From: UBA1952 sp965246855 | GTDB taxonomy: Bacteria > Bacteroidota > Bacteroidia > Chitinophagales > Chitinophagaceae | DNA: 64,000 nt | NCBI GenBank assembly: GCA_965246855.1 | Contig: CBDFFP010000002.1 | Coordinates: forward strand, 310,001-374,000 | Direction: 5' to 3' | Program-made: the position numbers and the translations under genes | Part shown: positions 27,176 through 37,336 of the stretch, piece after piece | Numbering within the stretch: position 1 is the first letter of the stretch | Layout: each line of letters begins with the position of its first letter | Notes under the pieces: model-generated | What the model saw: the letters and a program-made list of their open reading frames with translations, nothing else | Databases searched by the model: none | Told to the model about the DNA's origin: nothing

Positions 27176-28531
27176 TTAGGCGGGTTGAAAGGTGTTTTTA
27201 AGTATGGAAACGAGCGCGTCAATGTCGCCCGCACCGGCAGTGATAAAAAGTTCAGGCTGCGCGCGGCGTACAAATTCCGTCAGGCCGTCTTTGGAAAGCA
27301 GCGTCACCGGCGTAGTCATTTTTTCCGCAATCAGAGAAGATGTAACGCCTTCCATAGGCAGCTCGCGCGCCGGATAAATCGGCAGGAGCAGCACCTCGTC
27401 AGCCATATCTAAAGCCTCGGCAAAATCCTGCGCAAAATCGCGGGTGCGGGAAAAAAGATGCGGCTGAAAAGCCACCACGCAACGCCGATTGGAGAAAAGT
27501 TTTTTCGCACTTCCAATCAGGGCGCGAAGCTCTTCCGGGTGGTGTGCGTAGTCATCAATATAAACGTGTGCCTCGTTGCGCACCACGTACTCAAACCGGC
27601 GACGGATGCCTTTGAATTTCGGGAAAGCGGCAACAATTGCTTCGGGCTTCACGCCGAGGTGCAAAGCCGCTGCCGTAGCCGCAACCGCGTTCTCTACATT
27701 GTGCATTCCACCCAAAGGCAAGTGAATATCGGAGACCATTCCGAGCTTTCCGCACACGTCAAAAGTGTAGGTGCCTTCGTGCTGCACAATGTTCTGCGCA
27801 TACACGTCCGCCGCGTCGTTTTGCAGGCTGTATGTCCTCTGGGTTTCCGCCGTGAAACGCTTCGCCAGCGATAAGCCGTATTTGTACAAAAGCAGCCCGC
27901 CAGGCTTAATATTTCCGGTATACGTCGCGAAGGCAGTTTCCAATTCTTCGTGCGTGCCGTAGATGTCTAGGTGGTCGGCATCGGTAGAAGTCAGCAGCGC
28001 AAGGTCAGGATGCAGTTTCAGGAAAGAGCGGTCGTATTCGTCAGCTTCAATCACCGCCGTGGGCGTGAGGCTGCTCCAATAATTCGTGTTGTAGTTGAGG
28101 GAAATGCCGCCCAGAAAAGCGTTGCAGCCATAGCCCGTTTCGCGCAGCAAAAACGCAATCATCGTGGAAATAGTTGTCTTGCCGTGCGTGCCTGCAACGG
28201 TTACGGCTTCCAGACTTTGCGTAATCCACTGCAAGGCGTCGCTACGCTTTACTACGTTGTAGCCGTTAGCGCGGTACCACGTGATCTCCTTTTGCGTTTC
28301 AGGAATGGCGGGCGTGTAAATCACCAGTTCGGCTTCTTTATCCAGCAACTCCAAACTGTCCTCAAAATGAATCTCAATGCCTTCTTTCTGCAGCATATCC
28401 GTGAGCGGCGTGGACGTGCGGTCATAACCACTTACGGCCACGCCGTGCGAATGGAAATACCGCGCAATCGCCGACATACCAATGCCGCCGATGCCTACGA
28501 AATAAACCCTTTTGAGCGTTGCGATATTCAT
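27176..28531 (-). CDS. murC: UDP-N-acetylmuramate--L-alanine ligase MurC
   Basis: 451 residues. N-terminal UDP-binding VYFVGIGGIGMSAIARYFHS, central ATP-binding VAGTHGKTTISTMIAFLL, and Mur-ligase signatures EADEYDRSFLKLHPD and YIDDYAHHPEELRA. MurC adds L-alanine to UDP-MurNAc, the first step of stem-peptide synthesis, in the cytoplasm. Its ATG overlaps the murG stop by 4 bp. Confidence 0.98.
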   Translation of the reverse strand: MNIATLKRVYFVGIGGIGMSAIARYFHSHGVAVSGYDRTSTPLTDMLQKEGIEIHFEDSLELLDKEAELVIYTPAIPETQKEITWYRANGYNVVKRSDALQWITQSLEAVTVAGTHGKTTISTMIAFLLRETGYGCNAFLGGISLNYNTNYWSSLTPTAVIEADEYDRSFLKLHPDLALLTSTDADHLDIYGTHEELETAFATYTGNIKPGGLLLYKYGLSLAKRFTAETQRTYSLQNDAADVYAQNIVQHEGTYTFDVCGKLGMVSDIHLPLGGMHNVENAVAATAAALHLGVKPEAIVAAFPKFKGIRRRFEYVVRNEAHVYIDDYAHHPEELRALIGSAKKLFSNRRCVVAFQPHLFSRTRDFAQDFAEALDMADEVLLLPIYPARELPMEGVTSSLIAEKMTTPVTLLSKDGLTEFVRRAQPELFITAGAGDIDALVSILKNTFQPA

Positions 28532-29646
28532 GTTGCAGAAGCGGTTTTTAGGTTTACAAGAAGGATGATTTTCTCCGCAATCCGCGCGTCAGCATCCCGT
28601 ACCGCCATTGCATTTAGCGCGCTGCGCATCTCTGCTTTCTCGCTTTCGTTTTGTAGCAGAGAAAGGATTTGCGGCAGCAGTTCTTCGCGGGCTTTGTCGT
28701 CTGCAATCATGCAAGCCGCACCCTTCTCCACCAGCGAGCGCGCGTTGCTCGTTTGGTGGTCTTCCGCTGCAAAAGGATATGGCACAAAAATCACCGGCTT
28801 CGCTGCGATGCACAGTTCCGCAATTGCCAGCGCGCCCGCGCGGCTCACCACCATATCGGCAGCAGCGTAAGCGGCGTCCATTTCCCGGATAAATTCCTTC
28901 ACCACTACTTTTCCTTCAAAAGCTTTCGCCATCGTAAAGGCGCTGGTGTAGCCCGATTTCCCAGTCTGCCAAAGCACCTGCACGTCCCGCTTCACCAGCG
29001 CCGGAAGCGCAGCTTTCATAGCCTCGTTTACCGCGCGCGCGCCAAGACTTCCGCCCACTACAAGCAAGGTTGTTTTCTGCGGAGAAAGGCCAAAATGCAC
29101 ACACGCTTCTTCGTGGGAAATGCGGGCGTCAGTAATCATTTTGCGCACGGGATTTCCGGTCAGCGTTACTTTTTCTGCCGGAAAAAAAGCGTCCATTTTT
29201 TCGTAGGCCACGCAAACCGCTTTCGCCTTTTTGCCGAGGATTTTGTTGGATTTTCCGGCGTAGGAATTCTGCTCCTGCACCACTGTGGAAATGCCCATCA
29301 TCTGCGCCGTCCGTAAGACCGGGAAAGACGCGTATCCACCCACACCAACTACAACCTGAGGCCGGAAATCTTTCAAAATCTGGCGGGCATCCCACAAACT
29401 TTTCACCAGCTTAAACGGCAGAAGCAAGTTCTTCAATAAGCTGCTCCGGTTGAATCCGGCAATGTCCAACCCAATGATGCGGAAGCCTTCCTGCGGCACC
29501 TTTTCCATCTCCATTTTTCCCTTCGCGCCCACGAATAAAAGCTCTGTGCCCGGCGCCATCCGTTGCAAAGCATGACCTATCGCCACCGCCGGAAAGATGT
29601 GCCCGCCGGTGCCGCCGCCTGCTATGATGATGCGTAAAGGATTCAT
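28528..29646 (-). CDS. murG: UDP-GlcNAc:lipid I N-acetylglucosaminyltransferase MurG
   Basis: 372 residues. GT-B fold with the N-terminal loop IIAGGGTGGHIFPAVAIGHA, GVGGYASFPV, the second glycine-rich loop LVVGGSLGARAVNEA, and the UDP-GlcNAc site DMVVSRAGALAIAELCIAAK. MurG makes lipid II from lipid I at the inner face of the membrane. Translationally coupled to murC by the 4-bp overlap. Confidence 0.98.
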   Translation of the reverse strand: MNPLRIIIAGGGTGGHIFPAVAIGHALQRMAPGTELLFVGAKGKMEMEKVPQEGFRIIGLDIAGFNRSSLLKNLLLPFKLVKSLWDARQILKDFRPQVVVGVGGYASFPVLRTAQMMGISTVVQEQNSYAGKSNKILGKKAKAVCVAYEKMDAFFPAEKVTLTGNPVRKMITDARISHEEACVHFGLSPQKTTLLVVGGSLGARAVNEAMKAALPALVKRDVQVLWQTGKSGYTSAFTMAKAFEGKVVVKEFIREMDAAYAAADMVVSRAGALAIAELCIAAKPVIFVPYPFAAEDHQTSNARSLVEKGAACMIADDKAREELLPQILSLLQNESEKAEMRSALNAMAVRDADARIAEKIILLVNLKTASAT

Positions 29647-29702
29647 GGGTTTCGTGTAGGGGCTGCCCTATGTGGCTGCCGTTTTGTTTTTGGAAAAATG
29701 GT

Positions 29703-30950
29703 TTATGCCGCCGTTGCAGCTTGTTGTGGTTTTTTAGGTTTCATGGTTACGGTTTCGGGTAAGGCTTCCGGCTTCGGCGCGTCTTCGGGAAGTGCTCTGG
29801 AGCGGCCTTCCTCTTCATCCACATAGCGGCTCACGCTCAAGACAATACCAATCGCCAGCGACGTAAACCAGATAGAGGAACCACCCATACTTACGAGTGG
29901 CAGTGTAAGGCCGGTGGTCGGTACAAGGTGTACCACAACCGCCATATTCAGCATCGCCTGAAACACAAGCGTGATGCTCAGCCCCACCGCCAGAAACGCG
30001 CCAAAGGCATACGGACAGCGCCGGAAAATCAGGATGCTGCGCCAAAGAAAAATCAGGTACAGCGCCACCATCGCCGCGCCGCCGAGCAGGCCGTATTCCT
30101 CAATAATGATAGAGTAAATCCAATCGGAGTACGGGTGGGGAACGAAGTTTCGTTGCAAGGAATTTCCGGGGCCACGGCCAATCAGCCCGCCGTTTGCGAT
30201 AGCGATTTTGCCTTGCTCCATCTGGAAATTATCGTCCTTAGAAGTCTCGGCATCTTCTTTCCCCATGAAGTTCGCGATGCGCTTTTCCCACGTCGCGGCG
30301 CGGCCCATGCCGGTAGCTTTGGAGATGCCATACACGCAGCCCATAAGAACTACTCCGGCGGCAGCGAGCAACAGAATGTGCTTGATTTGAACGCGGCCAA
30401 TGTAAAACAGAATGCAGCAGGTCATGCCCAGCATCAGCGCCGTGGAAAGATTGGCCGGAGCAATCAAAACACACACCGCCAGCACCGGAACCAGCACCGG
30501 AACAAAGCCTTCTTTCAGCTTTTTAATGCGATCTTGCCGACTGCTGAGCAGTCGCGCCAGAAACATAAACAATGCCAGTTTGGCAAGGTCGGACGTCTGG
30601 AAAGTGACGTTGATAACCGGCAGCCGAATCCAGCGCGAGCCGTCGTTGAGCGATGCACCAAATACGAGCGTGTACAGCAACAGCGGCAAACTGATTCCAA
30701 AAAGGATGACCGCCCAGCGCGCAAACCGGGTGTAATTGACGCGGTGAACGAGGTAGATAAGCAGTACGCCGACTCCGAGAAAAAACACCTGCTTCTTCAT
30801 GTAGAAATCTGCGTTTTTGTCCATGCGGTAGGCCAACGAGCCGGTGGAACTGAATACAGCCAGCAAGCTCACGAGGCTGAGTAATAGCACGACGGCCCAA
30901 ATAATTTTATCGCCTTTCACCCGGCGCAGGTATTGGTCTAGCAGTTGCAT
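29703..30950 (-). CDS. ftsW: SEDS peptidoglycan polymerase FtsW
   Basis: 415 residues with about ten membrane helices. The motif LYTLVFGASLNDGSRWIRLP and the later GLIGRGPGNSLQRNFVPHPYSDWIYSII are typical for FtsW/RodA. FtsW polymerises lipid II at the septum together with FtsI. Its place between murD and murG in the dcw cluster distinguishes it from RodA. A Pro/Lys-rich cytoplasmic tail ends the protein. Confidence 0.96.
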   Translation of the reverse strand: MQLLDQYLRRVKGDKIIWAVVLLLSLVSLLAVFSSTGSLAYRMDKNADFYMKKQVFFLGVGVLLIYLVHRVNYTRFARWAVILFGISLPLLLYTLVFGASLNDGSRWIRLPVINVTFQTSDLAKLALFMFLARLLSSRQDRIKKLKEGFVPVLVPVLAVCVLIAPANLSTALMLGMTCCILFYIGRVQIKHILLLAAAGVVLMGCVYGISKATGMGRAATWEKRIANFMGKEDAETSKDDNFQMEQGKIAIANGGLIGRGPGNSLQRNFVPHPYSDWIYSIIIEEYGLLGGAAMVALYLIFLWRSILIFRRCPYAFGAFLAVGLSITLVFQAMLNMAVVVHLVPTTGLTLPLVSMGGSSIWFTSLAIGIVLSVSRYVDEEEGRSRALPEDAPKPEALPETVTMKPKKPQQAATAA

Positions 30951-30953
30951 AGC

Positions 30954-32330
30954 CTAAGCGGGTTGAATGATTTTAGAAGAGAGCTGAAGCACCGCATTGC
31001 GGAATTGTCGCCCACGGTCTTCGTAGTTTTTAAAGAGGTCAAAAGAGGCACAGGCCGGGGAAAGCAGCACCACGTCGCCCGCTGTTGCCAGCGACAAAGA
31101 CGCTTCCACCGCCGCTGTCGCACTTTGCGTTTCCACCACGGGAATATTGAGATTTCCGAAGACCGAATGAATCGGCGTGTTGTCAATTCCCAAGCACACA
31201 ATCGCTTTCACTTTCCCGGAAACCAGTGCGTGAATCTGGCTGTAATCGTTGCCTTTATCTTGCCCGCCGAGAATTAAAATCGTGGGCGCGTCCATGCTGT
31301 CCAACGCATACCAAACGGAGTCCACGTTAGTTGCTTTGGAGTCGTTGATAAAACGCACACCGTTGATTTCGCCCACATTCTCCAAGCGGTGCGGCAGGCC
31401 TTCAAAAGTTTGCAGTCCGCCCAAAATATGTTCCGGCGACACGCCCGCGAGCAACGCCGCGAGAGAAGCCGCGAGGCAATTCGCTTCGTTGTGACGACCT
31501 TTTAGCGGGAGATTTTTTACGGGAATGGAAAGACTTTTCCCCGCCGCTTCTATGTGCAGAACATCGCCGTTTTTGCAGGCAGAAATGCCTTCGCCGCAAT
31601 TTTTTTCCACGCTAAAATACAGCGTTTGCGCGCCGGAAGCATCGGCTTCCAATGCCGCTTTCAATCCTTTATCGTCGGCGTTCAAAAGGAGGAAATCTCC
31701 TCCATCCTGATTCTCGGTGATGCGCATTTTCGCCGCCGCATATTTCTCAAAAGAATACTCGTAGCGGTCAAGGTGGTCGGGCGTGATGTTGAGGACAACA
31801 GCGATGTGCGGACGGAACTGCGCGATGTCGTCCAACTGAAAAGAGCTTATTTCCAGTGCATACCAATCAGTTGGCTTTTCGGCTATTTGGCGCGCGAGGC
31901 TGTAACCGATATTTCCCGTAAGGCTCACGTTCAATCCGCCGGTTTTCAAAAGGTGGAAAGCCAGTTTTGTTGTTGTGCTTTTTCCGTTAGACCCGGTAAT
32001 GGCGATGATGCAGGAATCACCGATATAACGCGCTGCAAATTCTATTTCTGAAATCAGGGGAACACCCGCCGCAATCAATCTTTGAACCGCTGGCGCAGTA
32101 GATGGAATTCCCGGACTTTTTACTACCAGCGATACGCTCTCAAAAGCTCTTTCGCTGTGTCCGCCTTCCTCAAAAGTAATCCCTGCCGATTCCAGTTCCT
32201 TCCGATAACCCGCACCGATTGCGCCGCCATCAGACACAAGAACGTCCCAGCCTTCTTTTTTAGCAAGAAGTGCCGCACCTACGCCGGATTCGCCAGCGCC
32301 GAGAATCAGCAATTTCTGAGAGAGTGCCAT
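30954..32330 (-). CDS. murD: UDP-N-acetylmuramoylalanine--D-glutamate ligase MurD
   Basis: 458 residues from the ATG at 32330 (MALSQKLLILGAGESGVGAA); the frame is open for 141 codons further upstream but there it overlaps mraY in another frame. ATP-binding IIAITGSNGKSTTTKLAF, Mur-ligase motifs LNITPDHLDRY and GVRFINDSKATNVDSV. Adds D-Glu to UDP-MurNAc-L-Ala. The stop lies 3 bp before the ftsW start. Confidence 0.97.
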   Translation of the reverse strand: MALSQKLLILGAGESGVGAALLAKKEGWDVLVSDGGAIGAGYRKELESAGITFEEGGHSERAFESVSLVVKSPGIPSTAPAVQRLIAAGVPLISEIEFAARYIGDSCIIAITGSNGKSTTTKLAFHLLKTGGLNVSLTGNIGYSLARQIAEKPTDWYALEISSFQLDDIAQFRPHIAVVLNITPDHLDRYEYSFEKYAAAKMRITENQDGGDFLLLNADDKGLKAALEADASGAQTLYFSVEKNCGEGISACKNGDVLHIEAAGKSLSIPVKNLPLKGRHNEANCLAASLAALLAGVSPEHILGGLQTFEGLPHRLENVGEINGVRFINDSKATNVDSVWYALDSMDAPTILILGGQDKGNDYSQIHALVSGKVKAIVCLGIDNTPIHSVFGNLNIPVVETQSATAAVEASLSLATAGDVVLLSPACASFDLFKNYEDRGRQFRNAVLQLSSKIIQPA

Positions 32331-32398
32331 TTTAGGAGTTAGGAGGTTTGAATTGGTGGGTGTTTGAATTTTGGCTTTTGGACTCTGGCCTTTGGCCG

Positions 32399-33670
32399 CT
32401 ACTGAAGTTTGAGTGTTACAATGGAAAGAATGGAAAGCAGAATCGCCACAATCCAGAAGCGGGTAACGATTTTGCTTTCGTGGTAGCCCAGCTTTTGGTA
32501 GTGGTGGTGCAGGGGCGACATCAGCAGAATGCGCCGCCCTTCGCCGTACTTTTTCTTCGTGTACTTGAAGTAGGAAACCTGCATCAAAACGCTTAGATTT
32601 TCCGCTAGAAAAATGCCGCAGATAATGGGAATCAAAAGTTCTTTCCGAACGATAATTGCCAGCGAGGCAATGATGCCGCCCAGTGCCAGAGAGCCGGTAT
32701 CGCCCATAAAAACCTGCGCCGGATACGCATTGTACCAAAGGAATCCTACACAAGCTCCCACGAAAGCGCCAATGAAAATGCTCAGTTCACCGAGGTTCGG
32801 AATGTGCATGATGCCGAGGTAATTGGCGAAAATGTAGTTGCCACTTACGTATGCAAACACGCCAAGACAAATGCCTGCAATTGCCGAAACACCCGCCGCC
32901 AATCCGTCCACGCCATCGGTCATATTAGCCCCATTACTCACCGCTACGATGATGAACGTGACGAAGAGAATATAGATAAACGGCGTGGCGATTTCCACCG
33001 CCTTCTCGCCAAAAATCCGTGCAATACCAGCGTAGTGTAGCTCATGGTCTTTCACGAAAGGAACGGTTGTGGTGGCAGAGCGCACCCGCACATAGCGGTG
33101 TTGGTTACCCTCGCCATCAAGGCGTGTGCGTACACCCGGCTCTACCTTATCCACGGCATAGTGTACCGGCTCTTGGCCATTGGTTACGTCGCGGCTCACC
33201 ACCACGTAGTTGTTGTAGTACATCGTGAGGCCCACGATGATGCCCAGCCCTACTTGCCCCAGAATTTTGAAGCGCCCGGAAAGACCTTCTTTGTTCTTTT
33301 TAAAGACCTTGATGTAGTCATCCAGAAAGCCCACCAGCCCCAGCCAGATAGTGGAGATAATCATCAGCATCACATACACATTCAGCACCCGCGCCAAGAG
33401 GAGCGTTGGAATCAGAATGGCTGCGAGGATGATAAGTCCACCCATTGTAGGTGTTCCCTGCTTTTGCGCTTCGCCTTGCAGGCCGAGGTCGCGCACGGTT
33501 TCGCCAATCTGCTTGCGGCGGATAAAAGCGATGATGCGCTTGCCGAAAATCATCGAGATGACCAGCGAGAGAATGACGGCCAGTGCGGTTCGGAAGGTGA
33601 TGTAGTAGAACACCCCTGCGCCGAAAAGTCCGGTCGTTTGGCGGAGGTAAGTGAACAGATAATACAGCAC
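32399..33670 (-). CDS. mraY: Phospho-MurNAc-pentapeptide translocase MraY
   Basis: 423 residues, about ten membrane helices. Catalytic segments: TPTMGGLIIL, WLGLVGFLDDYIKVFKKN (Asp pair) and NGANMTDGVDGLAAGVSAIA, then MGDTGSLALGGIIA. It transfers phospho-MurNAc-pentapeptide to undecaprenyl phosphate, making lipid I. Longer than the E. coli enzyme because of a roughly 60-residue insertion after NNYVVVSRDVTNG, which is normal in Bacteroidota. Confidence 0.97.
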   Translation of the reverse strand: MLYYLFTYLRQTTGLFGAGVFYYITFRTALAVILSLVISMIFGKRIIAFIRRKQIGETVRDLGLQGEAQKQGTPTMGGLIILAAILIPTLLLARVLNVYVMLMIISTIWLGLVGFLDDYIKVFKKNKEGLSGRFKILGQVGLGIIVGLTMYYNNYVVVSRDVTNGQEPVHYAVDKVEPGVRTRLDGEGNQHRYVRVRSATTTVPFVKDHELHYAGIARIFGEKAVEIATPFIYILFVTFIIVAVSNGANMTDGVDGLAAGVSAIAGICLGVFAYVSGNYIFANYLGIMHIPNLGELSIFIGAFVGACVGFLWYNAYPAQVFMGDTGSLALGGIIASLAIIVRKELLIPIICGIFLAENLSVLMQVSYFKYTKKKYGEGRRILLMSPLHHHYQKLGYHESKIVTRFWIVAILLSILSIVTLKLQ

Positions 33671-33717
33671 GGGAGGGAGAAGAAATTTGGGAAAAAGAGA
33701 GAAGAGAGAGTAGAGAA

Positions 33718-35187
33718 CTAGAGAGAGAGTTCTTCAAAAGTTTGAGCCAGAATCCGGCGGTCGTCAAACGGATGCTTTACGCCCGCAATCTCCTGATAGG
33801 TCTCGTGACCTTTTCCTGCCACAAGGATAATGTCGCCTGCGCGGGCCAGCATACAGGCCGTGCGAATGGCTTCGCGGCGGTCGGCAATGCGCAGGGCTTT
33901 TCGTTTTTGCGCAGGAGAAAGCTCCCGTTCCATTTCGTCCAGAATGGCTTCGGGATTTTCGTGGCGCGGGTTGTCGCTTGTAAGGATGGCTTTGGTGCTG
34001 TGCTCGCAAGCAGCGGCAGCCATCACCGGGCGCTTGGCCGCATCGCGATTACCGCCACAACCGATGACGGTAATTACTTCCTGACCGGCAGTTTTCAGTT
34101 GGTTAATCGTTGCCAGCACGTTCAGCAGCGCGTCGGGCGTGTGGGCATAATCCACGATGCCAAGAATGCCTTTGTGTGGCGCGCGCAGGGTTTCGAAACG
34201 GCCTTGTGCGCCGCTCAAGGCGGTGAGCGCGACAAGCACAGCGGTTTTTTCTTCGCCCAGCAAAACAGCCGCGCCATACACAGCCAGCAAATTGTAAGCG
34301 TTGAACGTTCCAATCATACGGAAATGCGCTTCCTGTCCGTCCACGTTCAGCACCAGTCCGGCAATACCGTTCTCCAATACTTTCCCTTTGAAAGTCGCGG
34401 GCTCGCGCAGGCTGTATGTGCAGCGTTGCGCAGCCGTGTTTTGCAGCATTACCCCACCCCGTTTGTCGTCGGCATTAGTGAGGGCGAAAGAATCTTTTTT
34501 CAGGCCATCAAAAAAGCCTTTTTTGGCGCGGATGTATGCGTCAAAAGTTCCGTGATAATCTAAATGGTCGTGGGTGATGTTGGTGAAAATGCCACCCGCG
34601 AATTGCACTCCGGAAATGCGTTGCTGCACGACGGCGTGAGAGCTTACTTCCATAAAAGTGTGAGTGCAACCAGCATCGGCCATGCGGCGCAGAAGCGCGT
34701 GAAGCGAGATGGCATCGGGCGTGGTGTGCGTGGCAGGGACTGTCTCTTCACCGATTTTATTTTCTACCGTAGAAAGCAATCCGGCTTTATATCCCAGCGC
34801 GCTAAAAAGCTGATACAGCAAAGTCGCGCAAGTGGTTTTTCCGTTTGTTCCCGTAACGCCTACTACCCGCATTTGTGAAGACGGATGTCCGTAGAACGCG
34901 CTAGAGAGTAATCCGGCAGCTTCCGCACCGTCCTTCACCAAAACAATCGTTGCCGCTCCTTCTGCAATACCCTCCGGCAGGTTCTCGCAGAAGACAACCG
35001 ACGCGCCTTGAGCGAGAGCTTTGGGAATAAAATCGTGTCCGTCCACTGCCGTTCCACGTACCGCAATAAAGCCGCTTCCCGCCCCTGCTACACGCGAGTC
35101 CATGCACAATGCTGTCACGTCCACGCCGGTGTTTCCGGTGTGGATGCGGGCATCCGGCAAGAAGAGGAGCAGATCTTTAAGAAGCAT
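33718..35187 (-). CDS. murE: UDP-MurNAc-tripeptide synthetase MurE
   Basis: 489 residues. ATP-binding VVGVTGTNGKTTCATLLYQL, central LNITHDHLDYHGTFDAY-type motif (here FTNITHDHLDYHGT), and the third-residue specificity loop SDNPRHENPEAILDEM. DNPR is the signature of enzymes that add meso-diaminopimelate, so the wall is probably of the A1-gamma type. Starts 16 bp after the ftsI stop. Confidence 0.97.
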   Translation of the reverse strand: MLLKDLLLFLPDARIHTGNTGVDVTALCMDSRVAGAGSGFIAVRGTAVDGHDFIPKALAQGASVVFCENLPEGIAEGAATIVLVKDGAEAAGLLSSAFYGHPSSQMRVVGVTGTNGKTTCATLLYQLFSALGYKAGLLSTVENKIGEETVPATHTTPDAISLHALLRRMADAGCTHTFMEVSSHAVVQQRISGVQFAGGIFTNITHDHLDYHGTFDAYIRAKKGFFDGLKKDSFALTNADDKRGGVMLQNTAAQRCTYSLREPATFKGKVLENGIAGLVLNVDGQEAHFRMIGTFNAYNLLAVYGAAVLLGEEKTAVLVALTALSGAQGRFETLRAPHKGILGIVDYAHTPDALLNVLATINQLKTAGQEVITVIGCGGNRDAAKRPVMAAAACEHSTKAILTSDNPRHENPEAILDEMERELSPAQKRKALRIADRREAIRTACMLARAGDIILVAGKGHETYQEIAGVKHPFDDRRILAQTFEELSL

Positions 35188-35203
35188 AAAGAAGTTCGGC
35201 GGG

Positions 35204-37336
35204 TCAGGATTGGAGTTGAAGAATGATGGTTTGGCCTTTCACGGCAGGCATACCAGGTAGTAAGGATTGTGCTTGCACACGTCCGCTGCCTTGAATTTGT
35301 ACATTGAGACCTTGTTTTTCCAAGAGATACACGGCGTCACGCAGGCCCATGTCCACCACGTCGGGAATCAGACCTCTCTGTAAAATTCTTTTCACTGGCG
35401 CGTGACGGTTCAGCGAGTCAGTACCCATAGCCACCATCTCATCTTTACCCGCACCGAGCGCCGCTTTCCGACCCAGCACGTTCATCAGTTTGGCGACGTT
35501 GGCGGCAGTTGTAGGGCGGGAAATCAATCTGCCATCATCCACGCGCGCAAAGGAATCTAATGGGCCAGCCCATGAGCCGAGGTCGGACGCAAAAATCTTG
35601 TCGGCCACCATCCGGAAAACCGGGGCCGACAGCGCGCCGCCGTAGTATGTCCGCGCGTTGGGCCGCGTGCGGATAACCACGCAAACGGTGTAGCGCGGTT
35701 TGTCTGCCGGGAAATAGCCTACAAACGTCCCTTGATACACGCCCATTTTATAGGAAATGCCTTTATCGTACACCTGCGCGGTTCCGGTTTTTCCAGCAAT
35801 GCGGTAATTGGGCGATTGAATGCTTTTGCCCGTCCCGGAAAGCACCACTTCTTCCGCACAGGCGCGCAGTTGGCGAATGCCCGACGAGTCCACAATCGCT
35901 TTGTTCAAAACCACCGGTTTCGTCACTTTCACGTCCTTTCCGTATTCACGGACAGACTGGATAAGATAGGGCTTCATCATCTTTCCGCCATTCGCGACCG
36001 CATTGTAGAGCATACAGGTGTGCAGCGGTGTTACCATCACGCCATAGCCCGTTGCCATCCACGGCAAGATGGTATTGTTCCAGTGTTGGGATTTGGGGCG
36101 GATAACAATAGGTTTCGGCTCGCCCGCCAGTTCAATTCCGGTGCGGTCAAGCAGATGCAAATCCTCAATGTGCCGAATGAATTTTTCCGGGTTTTTGGCG
36201 TAGTGTTCAAAGGCCAGTTTCGCCATACCGACGTTGCTGGAATGCGCAAAAGCATCGCGAATCGGCATCGTGCCCAAGCCGTGGTGCGAGTCGTGCATCG
36301 TGCGGTTGCCAAATGTCTTGGCGCCGCCTTCGCAGTTCACGAGGTCTTCGGTATTAATGTAGCCGTCTTTGAGCAGCGAGGCCAGCGTTGCCATTTTGAA
36401 AGTGGAACCCGGCTCGGCCAACACCGTTGCGTAGTTGATGCCTTCGCCGTATTGGCCCGTGGCGGAATCCAGACCGAGGTTGGAAAGCGCGCGGATTTTT
36501 CCAGTGGATACTTCCATTACAATGCACGTTCCTTGCTGGCAGTTGTACTGCTCTAAAACAGAAAGCAGCGCGTGGTGGGCCACGTCTTGAATGCGCATGT
36601 CCAGCGTCGTTACGATGTCGCGGCCATTTTGCGGCTCCACCACGGAGCCGTCAATCGTTGTCCAGCGGTTGCCCACTATGCGCTGCCGCACGCAACTTCC
36701 GTCTAAACCGGAAAGAATGGAATCGCAGGTCGCTTCCAAGCCAGCTACGCTTTTCACCAAACGGGCGGCCTTCCCTTCGCCTTTCCACACGTAACCGCTC
36801 TTGCCAATCGTGCGCGAAGCGAGTGCGCCATACGGAGCCACGCGCTTGTTTTTAACGTCCACAATCAGCCCGCCGAAGCGTTGTCCTTTCTTCAGAATCG
36901 GCAGTCCGCGCAACGCCTGATATTGGTAGTACGCCAGATTTTTTCCCACGTCAAAATAGCGGCTTCCTTTGTCGCGGCCCGCCACCAGTTTTTGCTTCCA
37001 CTCCGCCGCGTTTCCTTTCTGCGTAATCGCCGCTATTCCGCGTGCCAGTGTGTCCACGTAGCGGGCGAAGGTGTCGGGCTTTACAATGGTGAGGTCCAGG
37101 TGGATGTCAAACTGCGGAATGGTGCTGGAAAGCAGGGTGCCGTCTTCGCTGTAAATATTGCCGCGCTCCGCCGCCAGTGTGTCGGTGCGCAGGTTCATGT
37201 GCAGGGCTTGGCGGCGCAATTCCGGGCCTTCCTTCACCTGTATCCACGCAGCCTTTGCCACGATAAGAACGCCCAGCAGGCAAATGGCCGAGAAGGCAAT
37301 GTAAACCCGGAAACGGATGTCGCGTTTGATGCTCAT
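35204..37336 (-). CDS. ftsI: Division-specific penicillin-binding protein FtsI with PASTA domain
   Basis: 710 residues: cytoplasmic N-terminus, membrane helix at about 11-30, class B dimerisation domain, transpeptidase domain with the active Ser in EPGSTFKMATL (SxxK), SxN in AHSSNVGMAKL and KTG in IAGKTGTAQVYD, and one C-terminal PASTA domain (IPDVVDMGLRDAVYLLEKQG). It crosslinks septal peptidoglycan with FtsW. PASTA on FtsI is regular in Bacteroidota. Its ATG overlaps the ftsL-like stop by 4 bp. Confidence 0.97.
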   Translation of the reverse strand: MSIKRDIRFRVYIAFSAICLLGVLIVAKAAWIQVKEGPELRRQALHMNLRTDTLAAERGNIYSEDGTLLSSTIPQFDIHLDLTIVKPDTFARYVDTLARGIAAITQKGNAAEWKQKLVAGRDKGSRYFDVGKNLAYYQYQALRGLPILKKGQRFGGLIVDVKNKRVAPYGALASRTIGKSGYVWKGEGKAARLVKSVAGLEATCDSILSGLDGSCVRQRIVGNRWTTIDGSVVEPQNGRDIVTTLDMRIQDVAHHALLSVLEQYNCQQGTCIVMEVSTGKIRALSNLGLDSATGQYGEGINYATVLAEPGSTFKMATLASLLKDGYINTEDLVNCEGGAKTFGNRTMHDSHHGLGTMPIRDAFAHSSNVGMAKLAFEHYAKNPEKFIRHIEDLHLLDRTGIELAGEPKPIVIRPKSQHWNNTILPWMATGYGVMVTPLHTCMLYNAVANGGKMMKPYLIQSVREYGKDVKVTKPVVLNKAIVDSSGIRQLRACAEEVVLSGTGKSIQSPNYRIAGKTGTAQVYDKGISYKMGVYQGTFVGYFPADKPRYTVCVVIRTRPNARTYYGGALSAPVFRMVADKIFASDLGSWAGPLDSFARVDDGRLISRPTTAANVAKLMNVLGRKAALGAGKDEMVAMGTDSLNRHAPVKRILQRGLIPDVVDMGLRDAVYLLEKQGLNVQIQGSGRVQAQSLLPGMPAVKGQTIILQLQS